Source of the DNA: Phymatolithon calcareum
Taxonomy: Eukaryota > Rhodophyta > Florideophyceae > Hapalidiales
DNA: 64,000 nucleotides
NCBI GenBank assembly: GCA_977006965.1
Contig: OZ345377.1
Span: forward strand, 186,001 to 250,000
Reading direction: 5' to 3'
The notes under the pieces were generated by a model, which was not told the origin of the DNA, ran no database searches, and was given only the letters and a program-made list of their open reading frames with translations. The position numbers and the translations under genes were made by a program. Positions 54,067 to 63,797 of this stretch are shown one piece after another. Position 1 is the stretch's first letter. Every line of letters begins with the position of its first letter.

Positions 54067-54081
54067 GAGGCAGATTGACTA

Positions 54082-54782
54082 GACTATTCTACTCTCTAAT
54101 ATTTGGCCATTTTGCTAAGCGGCATAATGATCGAATGCGAACGCTATGCAGAACCACACCACCAGAGCTGAAGCACAAGAAATTAGGAGAACACTTTGCG
54201 CTGCGACTCCTGCATGCAAGACTGAACCTGGAGAGAAGCAAGAACTACGAGGGCAAGGATGAGGACCTAGCACAGGCACAGAGGGATATTCGATATCTCG
54301 AAGAGCACGAACTGTTGAACGTCCCAGCTAAGAGGGTCGTGGAAGGAAAGGTCACACACAAGAAGGAGAAACTGCGAACCTATTGCGCATGGAGCGAGAC
54401 GGAGAAGGCCAAAAAACGCAAAATCGCCGTGGATATGAACAAGAATCCAAACCCCGTAGTCCAAATTAAGTCGAGAAAACACAGACTTTGGGCAGTTAAA
54501 AGGTTTTTCGGCCGCTTCCCTCCGCGAAACCGGTCAGCATATATCGAAAGCTACGACGAACTAGCAGCGATGCTGTTGGAAACCCTCCAACGCAACCTAG
54601 CGCAACCTAAGATGAATGAGGGAACAGAAGAGGAAGTGAAACAAGCGATGGACAAACTAATGATGCTAGATGATGGACGCGATAAGGGTTGCAGCGCAAT
54701 GCGAAGCTGCTCTGGTGTCGGCGTGCGTCGGCGTTGAGGGCTTCTAAAATAAAAACGTACAATTCCCCCCCCCCCCCCGCCC
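54082..54782 (+). mobile_element. LINE family A, 5'-truncated copy with C-rich tail and 13-bp TSD
   Basis: GGCAGATTGACTA (54069-54081) and GGCAGATTAACTA (54783-54795) flank the insert with one mismatch. The insert ends CTTCTAAAATAAAAACGTAC, AATT and then 14 C followed by GCCC. The ORF2 tail is open through most of its length. Confidence 0.88.
54085..54737 (+). CDS. LINE family A ORF2 C-terminal region, open
   Basis: The plus frame contains FGHFAKRHNDRMRTLCRTT, NLERSKNYEGKDEDLAQAQR, IKSRKHRLWAVKRFFGRFPP and EEEVKQAMDKLMML, and stops at 54,735-54,737 after a slight frame loss relative to the other copies. The frame is open further upstream into the tRNA-like region but without similarity. Not expected to be expressed on its own. 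Confidence 0.65.
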
Positions 54783-55434
54783 GGCAGATTAACTACTATT
54801 ATGATACGTGGAATGAATGAGGACAGGCTCGTTCGCAGGATACTTCTACAATGCAAACCCGGAATATACTGTCGCAAATTTGGCATGATCTATGAACTGA
54901 CAACTTGAGAAGACTTGAGAGAGGAAAGACAATGAGAATGTACCATTGCTCGCGGGCCCTGAATTTAGCAATACCAACTGTAGGGAACTGCATTGGAGCA
55001 CCACGTAAGACTAGGTATTATCATTGTGTTCCTTGTGCACCCCAAAAAGCGCCGAATTCATCCATCGATGGAGTTCGGCAAGCAAGTATAACCCAACGAC
55101 TATTTTTGCTTCACCCCATTCAGACGAGTCAAGGTCCCTAGGCCTTGATCTATTGAAGGTCGCACGTAACTCCAAACGGTCCCTTAGGTTATCAAAGGAC
55201 CTCTAAGCTTAATTGCGATACACCACCCGTTCTTCGGCTCCAAAGGGAATCTGAAAAGTACCAGCAAGTTGAAGCGGTACTAAGGCACATACACCTATCT
55301 CCTTGGCGATATAAAAAACCAAGATATCGCCCATAAAAAACGCCTTCGACCTTGCAAGTGGTATCAAATTAAGACTTCTAGACGTGCTAGCCTCTTACGG
55401 GAATAAAGCAATCATCAGCATCATCATCATACAC
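54783..55434. other. non-coding spacer
   Basis: No recognised gene or repeat. Confidence 0.35.
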
Positions 55435-55640
55435 TCGCAATGTTGTAGAAGCTGTGAAACTAGGGGTCGCCATGTCGTTGGACGTGTGAGCGTGATTCAG
55501 GTGTTGTGTGAGGGTTGTAATCAAGAAGGTTTACTTGACCATGGTTGGTCGACAAACTTATTTACCGGTCGACGATGGATGTCTGTCTCGGTATCAGGTG
55601 TCGATGATTTATGTGGATGTCGATATCCGTGACCCTCCAA
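55435..55640 (+). repeat. dispersed repeat R1, copy 3
   Basis: Plus strand VVEAVKLGVAMSLDV and stop, then TGAGCGTGATTCAGG...GTCGACGATGGATG. It directly precedes a LINE reverse transcriptase. Confidence 0.6.
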
Positions 55641-55650
55641 CAGATCACAA

Positions 55651-57062
55651 ATGGGATTCCAACCTCGAAAAGACACAGAAAGAGCACTCCTCGGTTATAC
55701 AGCAGCCGTAAAACATGGAAGAAAGACGAAAGCTATACTTGACTTGAAGTCAGCATACGATCGTGTACCACGAGAGGAGTTAAGCCGAGAAATTGACCTC
55801 AGATTATCAAGAAACGTGTCATCGTTAGCTTCGCTCTCGCTGCAGAAGACGCTCTTCACGGTTATGAATAAAGCAAGAAAAACAAGAGGTATAAGCGAGC
55901 GTGGAGTCCCCCAGGGACCCCCCATTTGCCCCGCACTGTTCAATATTCTGACGGACACCTTGGCAGAAAGGATCACGGCCATGAGCGTCAGCGATTCTAA
56001 TGCAAGTCTCCGCCTGAATATGTTTGCGGACGACGTCATAATATTGGCGAGGAATGAAGGCGAGCTCCGGGAGATGCTCAGCGAATGCTCCGAATGGCCG
56101 CAGGTCTATCGAATGACTTGGTCAACCGGAAAGTGCTCCGTCATACTGCCAGGTCGAAGGATTAGACAACAGTTTCTTCTGGCGAACGAGCAAGTTCAAA
56201 TAAGACGCACTGCAGAATATCTCGCTACGACAGTTGTCGAGAACGGAATTCGTGACGAACGACTCCTGGAGCGATTCAAAAGCCCTGCGCAAAAATCGGC
56301 TCATGATCACTCTAGGCACGACAAGGAAAGGATACAGCACATAAAAATGCATCAGGCTTTTCAAAGCATTCATCAGGCCGTTACATGAGTGCGCCGCAGA
56401 TATAACTCACGACACAATCCGAGTATCGAGAGCAGCAGTGAAAATCCAAAAGGATATCGCAACGATTCTGTTTGGAAAGTGCGCAGGGCGGCACTGGAGA
56501 AGACTAATGAAGCTATGCCAAATAGAAACCATGGGAGTTCAGCCGAGAGCACCTGCTCTCGAAGTTAACGCGAAGGCTTAGGAAGGTTGTGGAGGAGACA
56601 CGCAACGCTGGAGCAGAACTGGAACTCGAGACGCTGGACCGCATGCTAAAATCGAACACACCAACCGATATCCAAGACAGGGGTGCCCTCCGACTAGCCT
56701 GGGAAGAACAAGAAGAACGCCGCATTGAGAAAATTACCTTTTCCAAGAATGGTCTACTGCACTAAGCAGTGAGGATGAAAGAAAGCAGGCACAGAATTCT
56801 CTGCGCAAGATGCTTTGTAGGTCAGTTTCCAAGAAATCCGCCGGAGTTAATAGAAGAAATGAGCATTCAAGGAGCATTGGGAGTTAGAATACTGAATAGC
56901 ATCCTGAGAAATACAACATGGACCCCTACAGAGGAGACCAACGTGGCCCGAGCCATCGGCGCGATACTAAGTAATTCTGATTAAGGAAACGAAATTTCGA
57001 GTGTAGTAGAATGTTAAGAAAGGTGCCGACTTTCCTCACGTTGGGAAGCATGGTACCTTCTC
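55651..57062 (+). mobile_element. LINE family B copy (RT, C-terminal domain, 3' end)
   Basis: The open part (55,651-56,388) has KTKAILDLKSAYDRVPREEL, ISERGVPQGPPICPALFNIL and LRLNMFADDVIILARNEGE, that is, the catalytic palm with the FADD box. After a stop the post-RT region follows in frame pieces (KIQKDIATILFGKCAGRHWR). Next is the C-terminal domain in 56,775-56,984 (HRILCARCFVGQFPRNPPEL). The 3' end at about 57,018-57,062 is AGAAAGGTGCCGACTTTCC...GGTACCTTCTC followed by AATAAATAAG. Frameshifts and stops after 56,388 inactivate it. The C-terminal domain is shared with family A. Confidence 0.85.
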
Positions 57063-57354
57063 GATTAATAAATAAGATATCCATGACCTTGCTACTTAGA
57101 GTCGACTACATTGTCTTATAAACCATAAATGATCTATGAATAGAACTACAGAAAGCTACCGTGAGGAGGAAGGCATGCACAAAAATGATGACGCCACATA
57201 GCTTTCCCGTCATCTCGGGTCCACGGAAATCTCGAATTCATCTCACGCCAGTAGTTCTTGTGACTGTGAACAAGGAAATTAAACAAGAGGAAAAAAACAT
57301 ATTTGGAGCGTTAGCTTGGAGTTGACCCACGAAGGAAGGCCAATATCCTTCTGT
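57063..57354. other. non-coding spacer
   Basis: Nothing recognised. Confidence 0.3.
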
Positions 57355-57540
57355 GAGCAGTTATGCCAGCCAGACCACAGCTCTTCATTGCAGAGACGAT
57401 AAGGCTGGACAAGGAATCTTCGCGCGAGGTTTGGCCGACCTTGCACGGCAAGCAATATGTAGGAGGTCCAGACTCTGTGGATGGATGTCAATGGCTCTTC
57501 GACAAACTGGAGAATCACGAGATTTACAAATGTAGGCAGA
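57355..57540 (+). pseudogene. unknown transposon-like ORF fragment, copy 2
   Basis: MPARPQLFIAETIRLDKESS, then YVGGPDSVDGCQWLFDKLEN. It matches the minus-strand fragment at 44.2-44.3 kb (VGGPDSVDGFQGLFDNQKNP). Confidence 0.45.
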
Positions 57541-57544
57541 CAAC

Positions 57545-57960
57545 TTGCTCGGGTGCACAGGGGCTCCTAGAGCTTGGTTCTTACCCTTTCTTTTGCGCAT
57601 TCGATTTCATCATCTTGCTCGTGACGTTCGCCGCCTCACAGGGGCCCATGTTTTCAATACATTCCAGAATTGGTCCCCTTTCGATTTCTGTATTTTTTTC
57701 TTGATCTGCGCTCTAACCGTTTTGAGATCGTCTAAGTCGGCCTCAAGCCCTGTCCACTTTTCTCTTTTGTACAACCGTGCCCGTTTCTTGGCTAATTGGT
57801 GGAGCCCTCTGTTCCAGAAAGCCTTGTCTCATCTGGGCCTGGGCTTATCGGAGGACCATGGCTTGACAGCATTGCGCGGAATATCTCGTACCATGTAATC
57901 AGCTCATCTTCCATTCTAAAGGTGCACAGTTTTCCTTCATCTCTGGGCCCATGAACATGG
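57545..57960 (-). pseudogene. LINE linker fragment (before RT)
   Basis: Minus strand near 57.83-57.65 kb: DKAFWNRGLHQLAKKRARLY, KREKWTGLEADLDDLKTVRA and WNVLKTWAPVRRRTSR. This corresponds to the FKPFWTREQDKMAKERTRL linker of LINE A and its relatives, with one stop. Confidence 0.6.
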
Positions 57961-58417
57961 GAAATTTCAGAACTGGCTTGCGCTGTTCGTTTGGAACATT
58001 TCCGTGCTGCTCTTGATAAGCGCTGTCCTCATTGTTGTGCGATACGTTTGTGATTTAGCAGCCGCATTCGAATCGGTATGTCCTCCAAGATCCCGAATGT
58101 ACATCACATGTATCTCCTGGCTGTCCTTGTTGGGACCCGAGAAAAAGGGAACTTAATAACCCGATTTGGAGCAAAAGAGTGTGTCAGCGTTACTTCTTCA
58201 CTACGTAACTTAAGTAGTCCTTCTCCTTTCCAGCGAACTCACGAGCTCCTTTTCTACCCATTTCACAAACCCGTTTAGCGGCCTCAGCACCACTGCGTAT
58301 CTCCCGTTCATTCCATTTTGCCTCCTCGTCCCAAACAGTCATTTGCAGAACCCCTGAATTTCTTATGACAACGTAAACTTACCACATCAGGTAACCTGAC
58401 AGAACCCGAGAAAAGGA

Positions 58418-58640
58418 ATGCATATTCAAGTATCAAAGAAAAGCATGAAGCAAAGAAAAGCAAGTATCAATGAAAAGCAAGTATCAAAGAAGAGAGAATC
58501 AGTAAGGATGAATCAAAAAAGTGAAGAACAAGAGCCAATAAGAAAAAGAATCGACGATAAAGTAGATAAGCAAGAAAGGTTCCGACTTGCCTACAATTGG
58601 GACATATGGAACCTTCTAAATAAAATCCACTTAATTACGA
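58418..58640 (+). repeat. short tandem repeats plus LINE-B 3' fragment
   Basis: AAGTATCAAAGAAAAGCATG-type units of about 21 bp recur at 58,428-58,500. Positions 58,578-58,622 (AAAGGTTCCGACTTGCC...GGAACCTTCTAAATAAAATCC) match the 3' end of LINE B. A 130-codon frame crosses both and is therefore probably not a gene. Confidence 0.5.
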
Positions 58641-60300
58641 AAAGGAATGCCGACGAATTAGGTACAGTAGTGGAGAAGGCTGCGATTTGCTTCCAGTCGA
58701 GACACTTAAAACAAAAAAGAAATTACAATACAATTTCGGATCATCGGAGGAATTTGCTGCAGTATGAAAGCAAAGATTTGGAAGCACCGTTTAACATTTC
58801 ACATCATTAGCGGATGGTAAAAATCATAATCTCTCGGACATTGATTGGTGCAAAAAAACATTGTCTACAGTACTGGCACCGGTTTCTCCCCAAGTATCAT
58901 AATATGAACAGTACTGTATATATTATACTGTAAACTGTTCACCGTGTTCGTGCCGCTCCCATTTTGCCACTCCAAAGTATCAGACCTGTACGTAAACTGA
59001 GATTTGCAATCTTCGCGCGATTGCAATTCGCAAAGTACGGTATGAGTCGAAGAATTAGGTGGGGTCTAGTCCGAGTTTCTGATATTCTACGTGGACTACA
59101 AAGACAGACATTCCTTGTTCGAGACACGCAACATTTATTGCGTTTATGGCATTAGTATTCATTGGACTGATTTCATGATAGTTCTCTTTCGTGTTCACTA
59201 GGAACACAAGTGTTTACCCTGGTTGGGTGACAAAATCAGCGTAACAGAAAAGATATAAAATCCTGCTGGGAGTCCCTCACTGAGAAGGAACCCAAGCGTC
59301 AAGAAGAAAACTAAAACCAATCAAGAATTCTAGAACGAGCTATTGCGACTAATGCCGAACGCCGGAGACGGTGTGTTCCACTCGTCGTGGACACAGTTAT
59401 CAATTCACAGACCCTTTGGGCACTGCAATCGTGGAACCGATTATCGTTCAAAGACCTTGCCTTTTAGCTGTGAATCTAGGACGAAAATTGCTGATATCAT
59501 ATAAGTCATCTCGCCGATCGGAAAGCTTGGCTTCGCTTGTTATCAGGCTGATATTAGACTACGTCATCTCGCTCAAGTGAGAAAGTTGGCTAAGTCGGAA
59601 TTTCATTTACGAACAAGACTGAACCTGTACACCTGCTGGTATATCTAACCCAGACGAGTTCGATTGCATGACGGATAATACATGAGTGCAAAGTGACAGT
59701 ATGGTGCTCGCCATGTTCTTTGAAGTGGTCCTGCTCCAATGAGACAGAGAGCAACTACGCAATGGTACTGTTCTGTATGACGGCCATACTGCAAATACGG
59801 TAATGCTGTGAGCATCCCAGCGTTATCATATGCGCTTTTCTGTCGTCACCCTTCCAGCAAAAGACACCGGCCAAATGCGTTTTTCCTTTATCTACCAGAG
59901 CTCCGTTATCTTTGCAAGAGGTTCCGAAAAGTTACCGCTTATCATATATTCTTGCATGCCGCCCACACTGCAATACGGTAATCATCGGGTACTCAAGTCG
60001 TCTGCCACCGGCACTGTGATGTGTGTCGAGTGACACTGGAAGCAGTAGACGCGCCGTTTCCCGTGTCGAGTGACACAAATCATTGCCTTGAGATATCATA
60101 CTCGATTTCATTTTGACATCCCGGGTGATTTCAATGGTTAAAAATTATTTCTGTCCGTATCGGCTGTACTCGCATGGACAAATTTTAATTTTTGCTCAGA
60201 AGCACTCTTGTACCGGAGGCGGAAAATTTTCGCCGACGAGGTTTTCGTTTTTTCTCCCGACTGTGGTCCAAAGTGAAATAAATTTTGGATGTTTCGTGTT
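58641..60300. other. 1.7-kb stretch without a supported gene
   Basis: The only structure seen is GTGTCGAGTGACAC, which occurs twice (about 60,022 and 60,063). Each can form a small hairpin. Confidence 0.4.
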
Positions 60301-60307
60301 AGAAGAT

Positions 60308-60349
60308 GATTTCACTGGCCATGGACACGTGTCCAAGGTCAGTGAAATC
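60308..60349. repeat. 42-bp near-perfect palindrome
   Basis: GATTTCACTG...CAGTGAAATC arms surround GGACACGTGTCC; two mismatched base pairs in 21. It contains a CACGTG core. Confidence 0.8.
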
Positions 60350-60950
60350 CAATTCCACAACTGTACAGTATTTAGGAAACGGTGGTGGAAACGGTGGTAG
60401 AAACGAGGCTATTCCTCCTTTAAACGCGAACTGGTCCCCCCTTGGTTGATTCGAACTGGAAATTTCCACGAGCTGGCATTCAACACAGCTATCCTTTTGG
60501 TACCCGATCCTTCCAGCACCTAAGGATGAATTCCTCTGACAATAGCACTGCTGAAAATTGTTCTTGTTGCGCCCTTGTGTGTTAAATTCTTCAAGAGCGC
60601 AACAGTGCTGTTCAGGGGGGAAATGAAAAAGCGCTTGCCGCGCTGGAGGAGCTCTTTGAAGAATCTGCTCGCCCTGGGCCATCGATACGGCGCGACTCAT
60701 GGCCAGATCGATGTCCTTGGGATTTTAGTGAGTATGAGGAAGAAAATACAATATCGTGCACTTTTTAGACGTCAAGTGGCGGACTGGAAGGAGCGCGAAG
60801 AGGAAGGTGTAAAAGAACTCCGCGTTGGCCCTATGAATGCCCCCCAGATGTACGTATGCGCAACCGCAGACTGGAAATCGAGGTGAATGAACAATGGGTG
60901 AGATACATTTCTAGCGAGACAGGAGATTCAAGATTGCATAGAAACACAGG
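60350..60950 (+). pseudogene. broken gene relic upstream of the transposase, unknown
   Basis: Protein-like pieces in two plus-strand frames: NEKALAALEELFEESARPGP and DSWPDRCPWDFSEYEEENT (60.62-60.75 kb), then LFRRQVADWKEREEEGVKEL and MRNRRLEIEVNEQWVRYISS (60.76-60.92 kb). They may be an accessory gene of the adjacent transposon. Not recognised. Confidence 0.3.
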
Positions 60951-61295
60951 AGTATCACCGCCAGGCCGTTTCGTTGCTGATCGTGGGGACGCAGTGGAGC
61001 ACTATTGATTCAGAATGACAGAGGTTACCTTCCACCAATATGCACTGCATAGATGAGGAGTACTACGCAGGAGATTAATTGAAATAAAGTACACGAAGAT
61101 GTGTTCCAAAGCTAAGTGCTTTTATTTGGAACATATTTCTGGGGAGTGGTCGCAAGGAGCAACTCGAATTTAAGATCGTTTTAATTGAGTATAGGAAAAC
61201 TGAAGCGATTTGCAGATTATGAGGTCAGAAAGCACAGTAGCATAAATTTATAATTTACTAACAGCTTGTGAGTACTAAAAGTTGTTTTTTACTCG
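60951..61295. other. non-coding 3' flank of the transposase gene
   Basis: AT-rich, tail side of the minus-strand transposase. Nothing recognised. Confidence 0.35.
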
Positions 61296-63797
61296 TCAAA
61301 AGCCGGCAGTCGTAGTCGCACGAACTCCCCTAACGTCAAAAAAGCGCGAAACCCTTCTTTCCTCACGAGTGTCTGGTAGGTCAACTATTCTCTGTTGCAC
61401 TGAATATCTTGTGGTAACATCATGCAGATCTCGCAGGATTGGAATTTTCCTCCGAAACTTTGAGCGCAAGATACAGTCGAGGGTAACGTCAGCGTCACCA
61501 ACGTCAGAAAAATGGTATCCGTAGCGCCCATGTCCAAACACTCGCACAACTTCAGTATTGCTCGGATGCGGTTCAACTTCTTTGAGCCGCCTAATGACCC
61601 CTAACTGGATCCTTGTGCCACATAGCTCAGTCTGCAGCAGGATTTGGATGACGCCTTTTTGATCAGACCCGTCCAGCTCATATTCAACGGCGTCGTAACG
61701 TCGACCATATCCGTGGATCTGCTCACCCGCATATACTATTTGACGGCAATCCGTATTCGCCCGCTCGTCCATGGAGAGCCAGCGAAATCTACCCTCAAAC
61801 TTGATGAAGGACCTTTCGCGCCAAAACGGTCTTTGACTAAGTGGGTGCCGTATAGCTGAAACAATGCTCCTGACATTTTCCATCACACAGTTCTGCAGAC
61901 TGACTGACACCTGCGCAACGGTCTGGTTTACAATGAAAAGAGTGTCCTCATGCATTTCATCGTCACGGTAATCTCCTCGTCGTCCCTCTGGACTTGTTTC
62001 AGTTGGACGTTCGCCAACAATGTTTGCATGGTACTCTGAGAGGAAACCGCCTTCACCGAAATAAACAGATTCCGATGGTAGCAATGCTACAGACTTGGAC
62101 CTTTCGGAGATACTCCGGACGGAGAGAAGCTGCGGTGCAATTTGTGGCAATCGACGGTTCGTCGCAGATACCGCATCCTTCGTGCGCTTGTGTAGGGTTT
62201 CGTTTTCATCTGTATCCCCGGTTCGCGCGCAACCGAAGTTAGTTAGTGCTGTCTTTATATATCGAATAACATGGTGGATTTTCGTGCTCACGGGCACGTC
62301 CAAAGCCTCAGTAAGACGGCAAACGAGGTCAAATGCAACACGCTGAATTTCTTCTATCTGCAGTAGCGTTCTTCCTGATTGTTCCGTAGGCATATTGGTT
62401 CCTCGAAGCGTTTCTTGTAGCTTACTAGGCATTAGCGCAGATCGAAAGAGAACATCAGAGTCAGGCGCACAGTCCGGGCGCAAGCCGAGTAGGACAACCC
62501 ACAGAAACGGTGTTATTCGTCGACGAAGGGCACCGGTCATGTTTGCGTGCTTCTCTCGATCGTTTCCCCGGAATGGTAGCTGGCGTAGTCCGTGCACCGA
62601 AATCAGGTCTCTAAAACGGTTGTTTTCAACCCGAACTAGGGCAGAACGACTTAGTTGCATTCTGCTATAAGACTCATCACCGAATGCTCGAAATGCCTGA
62701 TCTGGTAGAAGGCGCTCAAGGCCTAAGTCTAGAGTGTGCAGCTTATCAACACCAATGGATTGGTAAAGATGAAAAGGTTCCGAGCCCATTCCGTAGAACG
62801 TTGCCAAAGCCAGAGGAAAAAGCAGTGCACTGACACGGCGGAGATAGCGCTTAGATAAGATGATGGCGTGTCGATCGTATGGAATCTGCACATTGTTGTG
62901 ACTGTGAGCAGCAGCAAATAATTGCCGAGAGATAATATTGACCACGTTTCGCTCAGTACTCTGCTGCTCTGAGGTTTGCAAAGTTCTGACATCACCTGCG
63001 ATTGTGTCGTCAGCATCTAATGGAATTTCATCACCATTGTCCAGATCGTCTTCCATTTGCGAACGAGACGGCATCAGACAAAATGAGCAATCGGCGAAGC
63101 TACCGCACGATTTTAGACCTAAGAAGGCTCGCTCCTGTGGCTGATCGCATACTATCGTCAGAATTCGCAGATATACAAGGCGGCCCTGCACCGTGAAACC
63201 CGATCGTGAAGCGTGGACAGCATCTGACAGCGCTTGGAATAGATATCTTTGGTCTAGCTCCGTGCGTGAATTCGGCGATGATGGAAGAGAGCTTGAATTC
63301 GTTGCACTTGTCGTAGGTCCGATGCCAAACTCACGCCAAGTCGCTGAGCATCCATCCAAAATGATCACTCGAAATCGGTACAGGACGGCTGACTTGGACC
63401 GGACTTCGAAATAGTGGTCCCATCGGCATACAAATTTTGATTCGTCGGGAACAGTCTCCGCATACTTCCGCATTGCCGCCGAGTTCAGCGGATTAGAGTA
63501 GATCCTCTCTCCTTTCCGCATTGCAATTTGAAAAGGCTGAATGGCATTCGTGCCGCCGTTCTGCTCCACAAGTTGCTTAATAATTGGGATAATGGGACGA
63601 AACACACCCGTGTCGTTAGAATATGGCTGCATCGCGATGATAGCGCGTTTCCATCCTTCCTCTGAAACGGCATGAAGACGAATGCTCGACATGTACCTCA
63701 AAAACGAACGTACAGTTGGAAATTGATTGCTCAGCTCTGTCACACAAGGACAGGACGCATGCCCAGAGCGTATTTCGTGTTTGTATAGATCTGCCAT
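61296..63797 (-). CDS. transposase-like protein, CxxC type (Tnp2/KDZ/Plavaka-like), 833 aa, intact
   Basis: The minus-strand frame is open from about 63,946 but has its first ATG at 63,797 (MADLYKHEIRSG); 833 residues run to the stop at 61,296. In order: VLYRFRVIILDGCSATWREF (candidate first acidic residue), FLGLKSCGSFADCSFCLMPS (CxxC), IGVDKLHTLDLGLERLLPDQ (D-x-LH-x-LDLG, candidate second acidic residue) and DENETLHKRTKDAVSATNRR (candidate Glu with an ExxHK pattern). The C-terminal 200 residues (YDAVEYELDGSDQKGVIQIL, and the VFGHGRYGYHFSDVG region) form a separate beta-rich module, as in Tnp2-type proteins. The plan matches the broken protein at 11.5-14.9 kb. The absence of any frameshift over 2.5 kb suggests recent activity or domestication. 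Terminal repeats were not found, so mobility is unproven. Confidence 0.75.
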   Translation of the reverse strand: MADLYKHEIRSGHASCPCVTELSNQFPTVRSFLRYMSSIRLHAVSEEGWKRAIIAMQPYSNDTGVFRPIIPIIKQLVEQNGGTNAIQPFQIAMRKGERIYSNPLNSAAMRKYAETVPDESKFVCRWDHYFEVRSKSAVLYRFRVIILDGCSATWREFGIGPTTSATNSSSLPSSPNSRTELDQRYLFQALSDAVHASRSGFTVQGRLVYLRILTIVCDQPQERAFLGLKSCGSFADCSFCLMPSRSQMEDDLDNGDEIPLDADDTIAGDVRTLQTSEQQSTERNVVNIISRQLFAAAHSHNNVQIPYDRHAIILSKRYLRRVSALLFPLALATFYGMGSEPFHLYQSIGVDKLHTLDLGLERLLPDQAFRAFGDESYSRMQLSRSALVRVENNRFRDLISVHGLRQLPFRGNDREKHANMTGALRRRITPFLWVVLLGLRPDCAPDSDVLFRSALMPSKLQETLRGTNMPTEQSGRTLLQIEEIQRVAFDLVCRLTEALDVPVSTKIHHVIRYIKTALTNFGCARTGDTDENETLHKRTKDAVSATNRRLPQIAPQLLSVRSISERSKSVALLPSESVYFGEGGFLSEYHANIVGERPTETSPEGRRGDYRDDEMHEDTLFIVNQTVAQVSVSLQNCVMENVRSIVSAIRHPLSQRPFWRERSFIKFEGRFRWLSMDERANTDCRQIVYAGEQIHGYGRRYDAVEYELDGSDQKGVIQILLQTELCGTRIQLGVIRRLKEVEPHPSNTEVVRVFGHGRYGYHFSDVGDADVTLDCILRSKFRRKIPILRDLHDVTTRYSVQQRIVDLPDTREERRVSRFFDVRGVRATTTAGF

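Noticed and set aside
58418-58810. 130-codon Lys-rich plus-strand frame as a gene
   Set aside because: Its first third is short tandem repeat and its middle is a LINE-B 3' end, so the open frame is accidental.
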